From assembly GCA_964368305.1 (NCBI GenBank), contig CAYJAB010000005.1:1-64000 (forward strand): a stretch of DNA of 64,000 nucleotides, given 5' to 3'. Made by a program: the position numbers and the translations under genes. Below the pieces are notes generated by a model. The model had not been told where the DNA came from and ran no database searches. It worked only from the letters and a program-made list of their open reading frames with translations. This DNA comes from CAYJAB01 sp964368305. Lineage in GTDB: Bacteria; Bacillota_I; Bacilli_A; Erysipelotrichales; Erysipelotrichaceae. Shown here piece by piece: positions 8,538 to 17,900 of this stretch. Numbering within the stretch: the first letter of the stretch is position 1; every line of letters begins with the position of its first letter.

Positions 8538-9897
8538 AAATATGTGATTCTCTATTTCTCAAAATACGATCAAAATTCATAAAGAATACAATCGTTGTAC
8601 ATGTACCCGCGATAATATCCGCAATAGGCTGTGCATAATATATACTATCCACACCAAAGAAGTAAGGTAAGACGTAAATTAATGGGATAAATAAGATGAT
8701 TTTTCTAAGAAGCGCAAGTATCAATGAAATCTTTGCTTGCCCCAATCCCAGTAATGTTTGCTGACAAGCCATTTGAAATCCAAACATAAATATACCTGCA
8801 AGTGTAATTCTAAGTCCATACGAAGTTAAAGTAATCAATTCAAAATCACTATTATTAAAAATACGAACAAAGATCTCTGGGAAAAACATTACAACCAATG
8901 ACATAAATGTTGCAAGGGAAACTGTAATCATTAATAAGTACTTAAACGCATCTCTTACACGTTGAATATTTTTAGCACCATAATTGTAACTAATTAAAGA
9001 TTGTGTTCCCATAGTAAACCCTTGAATCGGTAAAATAATAATCTGAATAACACTCAAAATAATTGTCATAGATCCAACATATGTATCTCCACCATATAAT
9101 TGAAGTTGACTATTTAAAGAAATTTGTACAAGCGCTTCTGTTGACTGCATAATAAATGGTGAGATCCCCAAAGCCATAGAAGCGATAATAATCTTTTTAT
9201 CAAATACAAATTTTTTAAGATTCAATCGAATATTCGATTCTTTTGAAGATAAAAATTTAACAACCCAGATTGCTGAAATAGATTGAGCAATTACAGTAGC
9301 AAGCGCAGCTCCTTGTACCCCCATATCCAATACAAAAATAAAGATTGGGTCTAATATAATATTTAAGATTGCACCAATTACAACTGTTTTCATTGCAACC
9401 ATCGCTTTTCCTTGAGCACTAATAAAAGTATTTAATCCAACTGAAAATAAAACTGAAATTGTTCCAAAAAGATAGATAGATAAATACTCTAACGCATAGA
9501 TAATCGTATCCTCACTTGCACCAAACATATAAAGAATCGGTTCTTTATACACCATAAAGAGTACTCCTAAAACAACCGCAAGTACAGTTAATGTAGAAAA
9601 GGCATTATTTAAATACTCACTGGCTTTTTCTTTATCATTTTCCCCAAGCTTTATCGCCGCTAAAGGTGCACCTCCACTTGCGATTAAAGCACCAAATGCT
9701 GTTATGATAATAATGATTGGAAATGTAACTCCAACCCCTGTTAAAGCAGCAGAACCAATTTCTTCCATATTCCCAATATAAATTCTATCTACCATGTTAT
9801 AAAGCATATTTATTACTTGTGCTACAACCATAGGAATAGACAATGTAAAAATCAATTTTAATATCGGCTCTTTGCCTAAATCAACTTGTTTATTCAT
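8536..9897 (-). CDS. MATE family multidrug efflux transporter
   Basis: This 453-residue integral membrane protein has about twelve hydrophobic helices in two similar halves. The start region ILKLIFTLSIPMVVAQVINMLYNMVDRIYIG is typical of the MepA/NorM-like branch, and the repeat half begins near residue 235 (IIIASMALGISPFIMQ). MATE proteins export cationic drugs or metabolites in exchange for H+ or Na+; the substrate here is unknown. It has its own promoter and terminator, so it is probably monocistronic. Confidence 0.9.
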   Translation of the reverse strand: MNKQVDLGKEPILKLIFTLSIPMVVAQVINMLYNMVDRIYIGNMEEIGSAALTGVGVTFPIIIIITAFGALIASGGAPLAAIKLGENDKEKASEYLNNAFSTLTVLAVVLGVLFMVYKEPILYMFGASEDTIIYALEYLSIYLFGTISVLFSVGLNTFISAQGKAMVAMKTVVIGAILNIILDPIFIFVLDMGVQGAALATVIAQSISAIWVVKFLSSKESNIRLNLKKFVFDKKIIIASMALGISPFIMQSTEALVQISLNSQLQLYGGDTYVGSMTIILSVIQIIILPIQGFTMGTQSLISYNYGAKNIQRVRDAFKYLLMITVSLATFMSLVVMFFPEIFVRIFNNSDFELITLTSYGLRITLAGIFMFGFQMACQQTLLGLGQAKISLILALLRKIILFIPLIYVLPYFFGVDSIYYAQPIADIIAGTCTTIVFFMNFDRILRNRESHI

Positions 9898-9924
9898 AAA
9901 ACTCCTCCAAAAACCAATATATAA

Positions 9925-9953
9925 ACAATACTCCTATCTAATGTTTAAGTCAA
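9925..9953 (-). promoter_or_regulatory. promoter of the MATE gene
   Basis: On the minus strand TTGACT (9948-9953) and TATTGT (9925-9930) are separated by exactly 17 bases, and the coding start with a GGAGG ribosome site follows about 30 bases later. Confidence 0.6.
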
Positions 9954-9959
9954 TATTAT

Positions 9960-10313
9960 CTATTCATATTCTGTATATTTTTTATTTTTTCCAACAACTT
10001 GTTCTATTGAATATTTTTCTCTATTCTTTTTCATTTTATTTATAAACGCTTCACTTAAATCAATTTCATAAAGTGAAGAAAAACGAAGTAGAAAATATAA
10101 AACATCAGCCAATTCATCTTTGACATTTTCACTATGAATTTGATCTAAACATTCTTTTTCATTTTTAAATCTAAATAAATCTAATAGTTCATTTGACTCC
10201 GTACTCAATCCGATTGCTAAATCTTTAGGAGTATGAAATTGATCCCACTCCCTTTCTTTACAAAAATCATGAATTTCTTTTTGCATCATTTCAATTGTTA
10301 ATTGTTTTTTCAT
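9960..10313 (-). CDS. MazG-like nucleotide pyrophosphohydrolase
   Basis: This protein of 117 residues resembles the small RS21-C6/DCTPP1-type MazG-like enzymes that hydrolyse (d)NTPs to monophosphates as house-cleaning enzymes. The metal-binding pattern is visible: ESNELLDLF (ExxE type) around residue 38 and DELADVLYFLLR (ExxD) about 30 residues later, followed by the NREKYS tail. A longer in-frame start exists, but GAGGGTAAA directly precedes the ATG of MKKQLTIE, so that start is used. The upstream extension would also run through a hairpin. The exact nucleotide substrate cannot be read from sequence. Confidence 0.85.
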   Translation of the reverse strand: MKKQLTIEMMQKEIHDFCKEREWDQFHTPKDLAIGLSTESNELLDLFRFKNEKECLDQIHSENVKDELADVLYFLLRFSSLYEIDLSEAFINKMKKNREKYSIEQVVGKNKKYTEYE

Positions 10314-10336
10314 TTTACCCTCATTTCCTTGGAAAT

Positions 10337-10362
10337 AAAAACAATGAATATTCATTGTTTTT
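10337..10362 (-). terminator. perfect palindrome, likely terminator of the MBL-GAF gene
   Basis: A 26-base perfect inverted repeat centred at 10349/10350 (core CAATGAATATTCATTG) ends in T5 on the minus strand, eight bases after the stop of the upstream gene. Confidence 0.6.
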
Positions 10363-10369
10363 ATTTTGC

Positions 10370-11755
10370 TCATTTTTTATTATAATTTGGATCAAAATCG
10401 TTGTTATCAATGAAGATTTCATTATCCGCAAACATATTCATTGTTTTTTCTAATAATGTCTCCACAAATCCAACTTCCTCTTTTGTAAATGATGTGCCAT
10501 CTTTTTTATTTAAAATTTGAATACATCCAAATGTAAACCCATTTACACACATAGGAACACAAATAATTGATTTTGTATCAAATCCTGTAACATTATCTAT
10601 TGATTGCTGCCATTTTGCATCCCACTTACAATCTTTAACTAGTACACTTCTTTTATTGCTAATTACAGAACCTGCAATTCCTTCATCTAATGAAATTCGA
10701 ATATTTTCCATATTCACATGTCCTAGTGTTGTCTTTGGATAAATATAATTCACTATACCATCTTCCGTATAATTACATAACCAGAAAGTACCTGCTTCCC
10801 CTTTGATAGATTCAACCATTACCGCAAGTACAGCATCAATTGCATCTAAGAAAGAAATATTTTTTCTTTCATCAAAGTTTTGAAGTACACGATCCACAAC
10901 CAATTTAAAGTGCATATCTTCTTCAGTTCCTCTTGAACCTTTATCAATATATCTAAATCCACTTTCATTTAATAAAACTAAATCCATTTCTTTAACAAAT
11001 CTTGTTTGCTTAAACTTCTTCTTCGCAAGCAATTCTCTAAAACGCAATTGCTCATCTGTAGATCTAGGTTTATGATGCATAATAAGTAAATTTCCAATAT
11101 TGTACTCGTTTGCTAACGCACACCCTGTTTCCCAATGCGAATGTCCCCAGCCAATAAACTCAGAATATTCACTTGAAGTAAACATACCATCAAAGAATAA
11201 TACTTCTGAACCTCTCAATTGCTCACGGTCAAATACTTCATTTGATTCATAATCAAATAAGAATGATACTTTATGTTTTCCTCTTTTTACAATACCCATA
11301 ATCGCTCCAGCACAGTGTCCTGTAGGATATGTTTCTAAAACTACCCCCCCTGGCAATTCTTGTGTTGTTTGACTTTGAATAATTTCATAACGATGTTCTG
11401 GTGTTGTAACTGGATAGAATGGAAGTTTCATGACTTCTTTTACAATATCTTTGCCACCTGTTACTTCTAAATTGTAAATAAACTTAACTTTAACATCAGG
11501 TGGAAAAACACTCCAATCCAATAATCCTAAAATATGATCATAATGTGCATGTGTCAACATAACGTAGATTTCTGTACATTCTCTTAAAATTTCTTTTGAA
11601 TTATAAAGTCCTGTACCACAATCAATGATAAGTGCACTTGTATTCCATCTTACGATATAACACGTAGTTGCACCACCAAACTCTACAAATTGTTCTCCGC
11701 TTACCGGCAATGACCCTCTAACACCTAAAATATGAATTTTTAATCCGTTATCCAT
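10370..11755 (-). CDS. metallo-beta-lactamase-fold hydrolase fused to a GAF domain
   Basis: This 461-residue protein has an N-terminal metallo-hydrolase domain (about 1-265) and a C-terminal GAF domain (about 285-445). The metal site HAHYDH is at about residue 88, with further ligands likely in YPTGHCAG, LFDYESNE and MHHKP. It resembles ribonuclease-Z/phosphodiesterase-like MBL proteins. The GAF part closely parallels the separate GAF protein at 14111-14842 (both have EAGT.W, DEGIAG or GEGIAG, FGCIQI.NK), so one domain duplication is likely. Combined with a cyclase two genes upstream, a role in cyclic-nucleotide turnover or sensing is possible but only inferred. Confidence 0.85.
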   Translation of the reverse strand: MDNGLKIHILGVRGSLPVSGEQFVEFGGATTCYIVRWNTSALIIDCGTGLYNSKEILRECTEIYVMLTHAHYDHILGLLDWSVFPPDVKVKFIYNLEVTGGKDIVKEVMKLPFYPVTTPEHRYEIIQSQTTQELPGGVVLETYPTGHCAGAIMGIVKRGKHKVSFLFDYESNEVFDREQLRGSEVLFFDGMFTSSEYSEFIGWGHSHWETGCALANEYNIGNLLIMHHKPRSTDEQLRFRELLAKKKFKQTRFVKEMDLVLLNESGFRYIDKGSRGTEEDMHFKLVVDRVLQNFDERKNISFLDAIDAVLAVMVESIKGEAGTFWLCNYTEDGIVNYIYPKTTLGHVNMENIRISLDEGIAGSVISNKRSVLVKDCKWDAKWQQSIDNVTGFDTKSIICVPMCVNGFTFGCIQILNKKDGTSFTKEEVGFVETLLEKTMNMFADNEIFIDNNDFDPNYNKK

Positions 11756-11822
11756 ACTATTTACCTCACTTTTTTATTTTATCATTCAATTAACTTCTGA
11801 ATGAACCCCACTATTTATAAAT

Positions 11823-12191
11823 CTACTTTGACGTTTCTTCAATCATATTTCCCGCTTCAACTACTATTTTAACACGTGAATTTTTACTTTCAGAAACACC
11901 TTCTATTTTCAAAATTGTATTTTCATCTACAAACACAATTTTTTTATCATCGATAATCAACCTTAATGTTGAATTGGATGATACAACAATTTTATCACCT
12001 TTTAGTATTCTCATTTCTTCAAACGCATGAATATGTCCCACACTTGGTCTTTCAATAATTGCTTCTCCATTTAGTTGTAATATTTCAATTCTTGTAAATG
12101 AATTGCTCTGTGTATTTGTGTATATAAATATCCCAACACAAACAACCACAACGACAAGCAACATATTCATAACATGATAATTATTTTTCAT
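11823..12191 (-). CDS. FecR-like membrane-anchored protein
   Basis: This protein of about 122 residues has one N-terminal hydrophobic helix (about residues 8-25) and a small outside beta domain. The stretch GEAIIERPSVG ... RILKGDKIVVSSNSTLRLIIDD ... VDENTILKIE is the typical beta pattern of FecR domains, which often sit beside CHASE2 cyclases or sigma-factor systems as ligand sensors. The start is taken at the ATG four codons into the frame because AGGGG lies about 8 bases before it. It follows the cyclase by 12 bases, so they are co-transcribed. Confidence 0.65.
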   Translation of the reverse strand: MKNNYHVMNMLLVVVVVCVGIFIYTNTQSNSFTRIEILQLNGEAIIERPSVGHIHAFEEMRILKGDKIVVSSNSTLRLIIDDKKIVFVDENTILKIEGVSESKNSRVKIVVEAGNMIEETSK

Positions 12192-12203
12192 AACCACCAC
12201 CCC

Positions 12204-13994
12204 TTACTTCAATGAAATTACTTCATATACACCTACAGTTTTACTCTTACCTTTAACTTTAATTGTACCTAAAGACTCACACTCTACGCGATCTTGAATA
12301 CGATACATTAATTCTTCTGTAATAAGAATCTGATCTGTGATAGCATTTGTTTGAAGACGGGCTGCAACATTTACAACATCTCCTACAGCAGTATAATCAG
12401 CACGGCTTTTCGTTCCAATATTTCCCACGATGGCATCGCCCCAACTAATTCCAATAGAGACTTTAACTTCAACCCCATATTTTTCCATTGCATATTTACT
12501 TATACCTTCTAATTTTTTACGTATAGAAATCGCACTGCAAATTGCACGGTACTCATAATCCTCTAAGTCAAAAGGAGAATTAAAAACTGCCATCATTGCA
12601 TCTCCAATAAACTTATCTACAGTCCCACGATAAGAGAATACAACCCCTGTGGAAACTTCAAAATATCGATTCAATACATCTACAACTTGCTCTGGGTTTA
12701 ACTTTTCTGTCATCGTTGTAAATCCACATATATCTACAAATAATACACATATTTCTTTTAGTGCACCTTTATCCATTGCATCTAAATCATTTTCAGTATC
12801 AATTCCAGAAATAATTTTTTCTACAACTTGTGGAGCTACATAACGTTTAAACATCTTGATTGTTTTTGTTCTACTATTTTTTTCTACAATGTACTGTCGA
12901 AGCACAGTCCCTAAATACATACAGGATGTAGCAACTATAAATAATACAACTGGAACATTAATATTTAAATCATGTAGGAATAAACAAACCAATAAATATA
13001 GAAAATTTAAAATTGTAATTGTATAAAACCCTGCAATTAATTCATAATAGTGTATCCATATACCAAGTAAAATAATCGTATAAAATAAAATAATCCCATA
13101 TTCAAATTCATCTACTTCACGAGTTGTTGTATTATTAACAATTGACTCTGCAATATTTGCATGTATCTCAACACCATACATTAACTGAGATGAATTATTC
13201 GGCACTTGATATGCATCTTGAAGAGATGTGGCATGTGCACCAATTAAAACAATTGAATTGTGAAATATTTTTGGATCCACTTTCCCTGTCATAACATCTA
13301 CAAATGATACTTCCTCATATTCGTGATTTTGCGAAACATATGTAAAATTGAATATATTATTCTCATCTACAATTGGATCTATAAGTTCAACCCCATTTAA
13401 CTCCGCAAGATTTTCCGCAATAATCATAGAGAAACTCTTATATGTTTGATCTATATAATAAACTTCACTTATTCCTCTTCTAACTTTTCCATCTTGATCT
13501 ATAATTGTATTAGAAAAACCAATGTCCGCTTTTCCAATAAAATCAGAGTATGGTTGTTCAATTTCTTCAATTCCCATTTCATCGACACCAATCGCAACAC
13601 CATTTTCGATTACTAAAACATCTTCAAATACAATTTCATTTGCAATAGCTACATTTCCATGTTGATCACAAAGGCTTGCGAATAGTAAATCACTTTCCAT
13701 TCGTATATAATTATCAAAATAAATATCAAATCCTATAAAATATGGATCAACATCCGTTGTAATTCTTTTCATTAAATTTGCATAAATTTGACGATCCCAG
13801 TCAGCAAATCTACCATATGCATCTAATGTTTTTTCATCAATTTTAATTATCTTTATATCTGGACTTGGATTATTTGTATCTTGGTATAAATAATCCATTG
13901 CAGGTCGTTCAAACACCTCAAAAAAATCAATTCTATGTGCAAATACGCATAGAAAGGCAAATGATATTAATATCAATATTTCTGTTTTTTTCAT
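12204..13994 (-). CDS. CHASE2-domain class III adenylyl cyclase
   Basis: This 596-residue membrane protein has a signal-anchor helix (about 5-22), an extracytoplasmic CHASE2 sensor (about 30-285), three membrane helices (about 298-370) and a cytoplasmic class III cyclase domain (about 405-590). Both metal aspartates (FVDICGFT and GDAMMAVF), the adenine-selecting lysine in DKFIGD and aspartate in ADYTAVGD, and the transition-state Asn/Arg in NVAARL are present, so a catalytically active homodimeric adenylyl cyclase is expected. It should convert ATP to cAMP in response to an external signal. An extended -10 promoter precedes it; FecR-like and MBL-GAF genes follow. Confidence 0.9.
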   Translation of the reverse strand: MKKTEILILISFAFLCVFAHRIDFFEVFERPAMDYLYQDTNNPSPDIKIIKIDEKTLDAYGRFADWDRQIYANLMKRITTDVDPYFIGFDIYFDNYIRMESDLLFASLCDQHGNVAIANEIVFEDVLVIENGVAIGVDEMGIEEIEQPYSDFIGKADIGFSNTIIDQDGKVRRGISEVYYIDQTYKSFSMIIAENLAELNGVELIDPIVDENNIFNFTYVSQNHEYEEVSFVDVMTGKVDPKIFHNSIVLIGAHATSLQDAYQVPNNSSQLMYGVEIHANIAESIVNNTTTREVDEFEYGIILFYTIILLGIWIHYYELIAGFYTITILNFLYLLVCLFLHDLNINVPVVLFIVATSCMYLGTVLRQYIVEKNSRTKTIKMFKRYVAPQVVEKIISGIDTENDLDAMDKGALKEICVLFVDICGFTTMTEKLNPEQVVDVLNRYFEVSTGVVFSYRGTVDKFIGDAMMAVFNSPFDLEDYEYRAICSAISIRKKLEGISKYAMEKYGVEVKVSIGISWGDAIVGNIGTKSRADYTAVGDVVNVAARLQTNAITDQILITEELMYRIQDRVECESLGTIKVKGKSKTVGVYEVISLK

Positions 13995-14060
13995 CTTTAA
14001 ATCACCCCAAATTTAATAATGCGTACTTCCAGTCTAAAATTTTATAACTTTATTGTTATA

Positions 14061-14069
14061 ATTATAACA
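14061..14069 (-). promoter_or_regulatory. extended -10 promoter of the cyclase gene
   Basis: The minus strand reads TGTTATAAT, an exact extended -10, lying within the small palindrome GTTATAATTATAAC (14055-14068). The -35 is weak. It is about 65 bases before the cyclase start. Confidence 0.5.
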
Positions 14070-14072
14070 TAC

Positions 14073-14107
14073 AAATAAAATAATGGTACTACACCATTAT
14101 TTTATTT
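14073..14107 (-). terminator. terminator of the GAF gene
   Basis: A perfect 15-bp stem (AAATAAAATAATGGT / ACCATTATTTTATTT) with a 5-base loop begins just after the stop of the GAF gene. It separates that gene from the cyclase promoter, although AT-rich read-through is possible. Confidence 0.75.
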
Positions 14108-14110
14108 CTC

Positions 14111-14842
14111 TTATCTTTTATGTCTTTTTTTACTAAATACTCTATATATTGCAAGCATATGCGTTAAAACGATTTTTTGGTCTACAATGCTTAATAGTGA
14201 AAATGCTTTTACTGATCTTAATTTAGATTCCATATCTACTTCACGATCACTAATAACGATTTCTGAAAAAGAAACTTCAGCAGCCCCTTTTGGTTTTGTT
14301 GTATCTCTTTCTACAAGTCCCAATTCCATGAATTTATTTTGCGAAAACTTCGCCAAAACTTCTACAAAAACTAAATCTTTAGCATCAAAAAAACCATCAT
14401 CTGTTTTATTGATAATTTGGATACATCCAAATGCTTCCCCCTCATTTCTAAGTGGAACCACGATCATTGATTTAGTAACAAATCCAGTTTTTTCATCTGT
14501 TTTAAAACTAAAATGTGGGTTATTCATACAATCTTCTACAATAATAGAAGATGAATTTTGAATAACTTTTCCTGCTATACCTTCTCCTAAACCTAAAGAG
14601 AAGTCTCCTATATCCTTACCGCCATATACGGCAAAAGGTCTAATTCTTCCATCTTTACTTTTTTCATAAAACCAAAGCGTTCCAGCCTCCGCTTTTGCTG
14701 AATGTACAACGATATCAAGCAATGTTGAAAACGCTGATTTTAAGTCTTTAGATGATTTTAATGATGTTTCAATTTGCTTAATTGTTCTTGTATAAAGAAC
14801 ATCTTTCATAACATCTAACATAGAATTTGATTCATAAATCAT
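14111..14842 (-). CDS. GAF-domain sensor protein
   Basis: This 243-residue soluble protein consists of a short helical N-terminus, a GAF domain (about residues 28-175) and a basic helical tail. GAF domains bind small ligands such as cyclic nucleotides. The domain is similar to the GAF half of the nearby MBL protein, sharing EAGTLWF, GEGIAGKVI, VVPL and FGCIQIINK. It has no output domain, so it may act by protein contact. It lies 76 bases after the 3555-residue surface protein and before the cyclase, linking the signalling genes to the ATPase locus. Confidence 0.85.
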   Translation of the reverse strand: MIYESNSMLDVMKDVLYTRTIKQIETSLKSSKDLKSAFSTLLDIVVHSAKAEAGTLWFYEKSKDGRIRPFAVYGGKDIGDFSLGLGEGIAGKVIQNSSSIIVEDCMNNPHFSFKTDEKTGFVTKSMIVVPLRNEGEAFGCIQIINKTDDGFFDAKDLVFVEVLAKFSQNKFMELGLVERDTTKPKGAAEVSFSEIVISDREVDMESKLRSVKAFSLLSIVDQKIVLTHMLAIYRVFSKKRHKR

Positions 14843-14891
14843 GGTTATACCCCCTTATACTTACAATGTATAATATAAATATTTTTATGAG

Positions 14892-14912
14892 TAGGGCATC
14901 TTACGATGCCCT
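14892..14912. terminator. hairpin after the giant surface-protein gene
   Basis: A GC-rich 9-bp perfect stem TAGGGCATC / GATGCCCTA with a 4-base loop is unusual in this AT-rich DNA. On the minus strand it follows the 3555-residue gene but has no clean T tract, so it may be a weak terminator or an mRNA-stabilising 3' structure. Confidence 0.5.
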
Positions 14913-14918
14913 ATGCTT

Positions 14919-17900
14919 TTATTTTGTTTTTCTTAGTTTTAAATACATCATTGCAAAGATTGCAACTGCTACAAAACCAAGACTTGCTAAAATTACAATT
15001 CCATTTTGATCTTGAGAATTGAATACAGCAGTGAAAATATTTCCAATACTAAATGGATCTTTTTCTTCAGTATTTACATCAGAATCCTCATATAGTACAA
15101 CATCTTCATTACTTTCAATATACTCTTTTCTTTCAAGTGCATCTTCTGTTTTTGCAATTTCATACTTACCTGTATATGGATTCATCACAATTGTGAAATC
15201 ACTTAATATAGGTTTAACATCTGATTCTACTTTTTCAAGTGAAACTGATGTAGTAGATTCACCCTCTGTTGAATCTTCTGATTGAGTTTTTGTCTCTTTA
15301 TATACAAGTTTATTATCAACATAAACCCCTTCATTTTCAACATAGACTACATCTCCATTTACTTCTAATGCATTTCCATTTGCATACAGTCCATTTTCTG
15401 TACTATAACTTGCTGAATCTGGAAGCGAAGCAAGCACCTCATTTGTACCTGTTGAATCACCATTTAATGCTAAACTATTAGAATTAACAAGTAGACTACC
15501 TGCATTTTCAACAGAAATACCATTTTCATCATAGTACTCATTTAATGCTTCAAGACTATTTACATAACTTGTGTCAGAAATAATTTTTGACCCAAACAAT
15601 GGATTCATCAACCCACCTAAGAAATCCATAGCAAATGTAGTGATATCAGGTTGTGGAGTTGAATCATATAGTACAATACCATCCGCATAGTTCCATACAG
15701 CGACAGATCCATCATCGTATCTTGCTACCATAATTGGATACGGGAAGTTAAAGTTGTTTGAAGTGTGATTAATACCTGTTAATCTAAATTTCCCAACCGT
15801 TAAGTTAGAGAAGTAATTAGTGAACTGTTTTGTATCTTGATCCATTAATGCAAAGTATCTTTCATCGCCATATTCAGATAATAAATATGTTCCATACTCA
15901 GCATTTTGAGATGTAAAGACAGGATAATCATTTCCATATAGTTGAAGTAAACGATAATTCACAACCAATCTTTCACTTTCACCAAGTTCTATATAATCAG
16001 AAACATAATAATATGTTCTTAATCCTGAAATATATTCAAATAATGGACGACTTTCAGCAGCGATTTCCTTAGGAGCTAACAACGTTGCTGAATCTTTTGG
16101 TACTACTGTTCCTGCATCTAATGTATAAACAATACCATCTTCACAAACTACATCTCCTTGCCACATGTGAAGTGGTTTAGATAAGTTTGACCCGTTATAT
16201 TGAACAATCTGTGGCACTACTGTAGCAAGTCCACCAAATTTCAATAATCCATCTTGTTCAAAATAGTATGTAACATTATTTGTCATAACAGTGAACGCTA
16301 AATCTTTTGTTGTATAAGTTATCCCTTCAACTTCAATTGAAGATGTCGGTTTAAAGTCATAGCCATATGTAATTACATAATAATCACCAATTTTATATGA
16401 CTCATCTAAAATATGTTCTGCTCCATCAATTGTAATAGTGTTATGTATTGTTTCAATATTTACACTATCTACACCTGATGTATAAACGACTGTTTCTTTA
16501 TTACGTGCTCCATCTTGTGGAAGAAGGATTCCGACATTTTTGCCGTTATATACATTTGATCCCGCATGAATAACACCATCATTATTTGTGATAAATGGCA
16601 TATATGCATTTCCACTTACAGATAAATTCGCTGTAGAAATATCATCAAACTTATGCGCAGTATAGAATGAAGGATCACTAAATTCACTTGCACCTACAAA
16701 TGTACCTACTGTTAAATCTGCAGAATCTACTACATCATTAACGTCTCTACCATTAATCAATAATGAATCTAATATCGATACATTTCCTGATGTAATACCT
16801 GAAATATTTTGAGTATTCATAATTAGATTGAAGTTTTCATCTGATTCAAGATCAGCTGCAATGATAATACCATCGATATTATTCGTTTCAAGAATAACAT
16901 CATTTCCACTTGTACCAATCACACCTGCTGCTTTTGTATCAGCGGATACAGTTCCTCTAATATAAATTCCTTTTAAAGTTTGATACGCTGCATCATCAAC
17001 CTCTTTACGCACATTTCCAATTACACCACCCGCATTACTGTTTAATGCGATAACATTTGCACCAATTGCAGCATCTGTAATCGTATATCTTGTTGTTACT
17101 CCGACAATACCACCCGCATTTTCATTTGTAGCGGTAATTGTTACATCTTCCGCGATATAAATGTTTCCAACTAAAACACGAGATGACTCATTTTCTGCAT
17201 GCGTAGACCCAATTACACCACCTGCATTGTTATCTGCAGAAACTCTTGTATCACGCACCATAATATCTCTTTGATAGTAATTACCTGTCAAGTGTCCAAT
17301 AACGCCTGCTGCACCCATCAAATCTGTAGGCATGCTTTCTGAATCTGTATATTGCACAATGTCTGTATTTTCAATTGTTACCCCAATATAATTTGTTGAA
17401 AGAGAGTAACCTGTAATTCCACCTACCGCATTTTCTCCAAATATATTTGAATTTGTAACTTTTAAATTAGATATCGTATCATTATAATAGTCAGTACCTG
17501 CAATACCACCTGCATAAGGTCGCACAGTTGCATGTGCAGCAATTGAAGTTACTTTCACATTATCTGCGCTAATATTACTAGAATTTCCAGCGATGTTATA
17601 AAGTCTACCAAATAGTCCGCCTGCAGAAGGATTGATTGCTACTGTTTTGCTATCCGCTGTGACATCTGCATTTTTTATAGAAACATTACTCATACCATTA
17701 ATATTTAGAGCATTTCCGATAAATCCGCCTGCATAATATTTACCTTTTACAGTAATATTTTCAAGTGTTGCATTTTCACTTGGTGTATATTCTTCTGGAT
17801 AAACACCATTTACATACCCAATTAATCCACCAACATTGTAACTATCTTTAGCTTCGATTGTAATATTTTTACCAGAAATATTTTTAAATCCACCATACGT

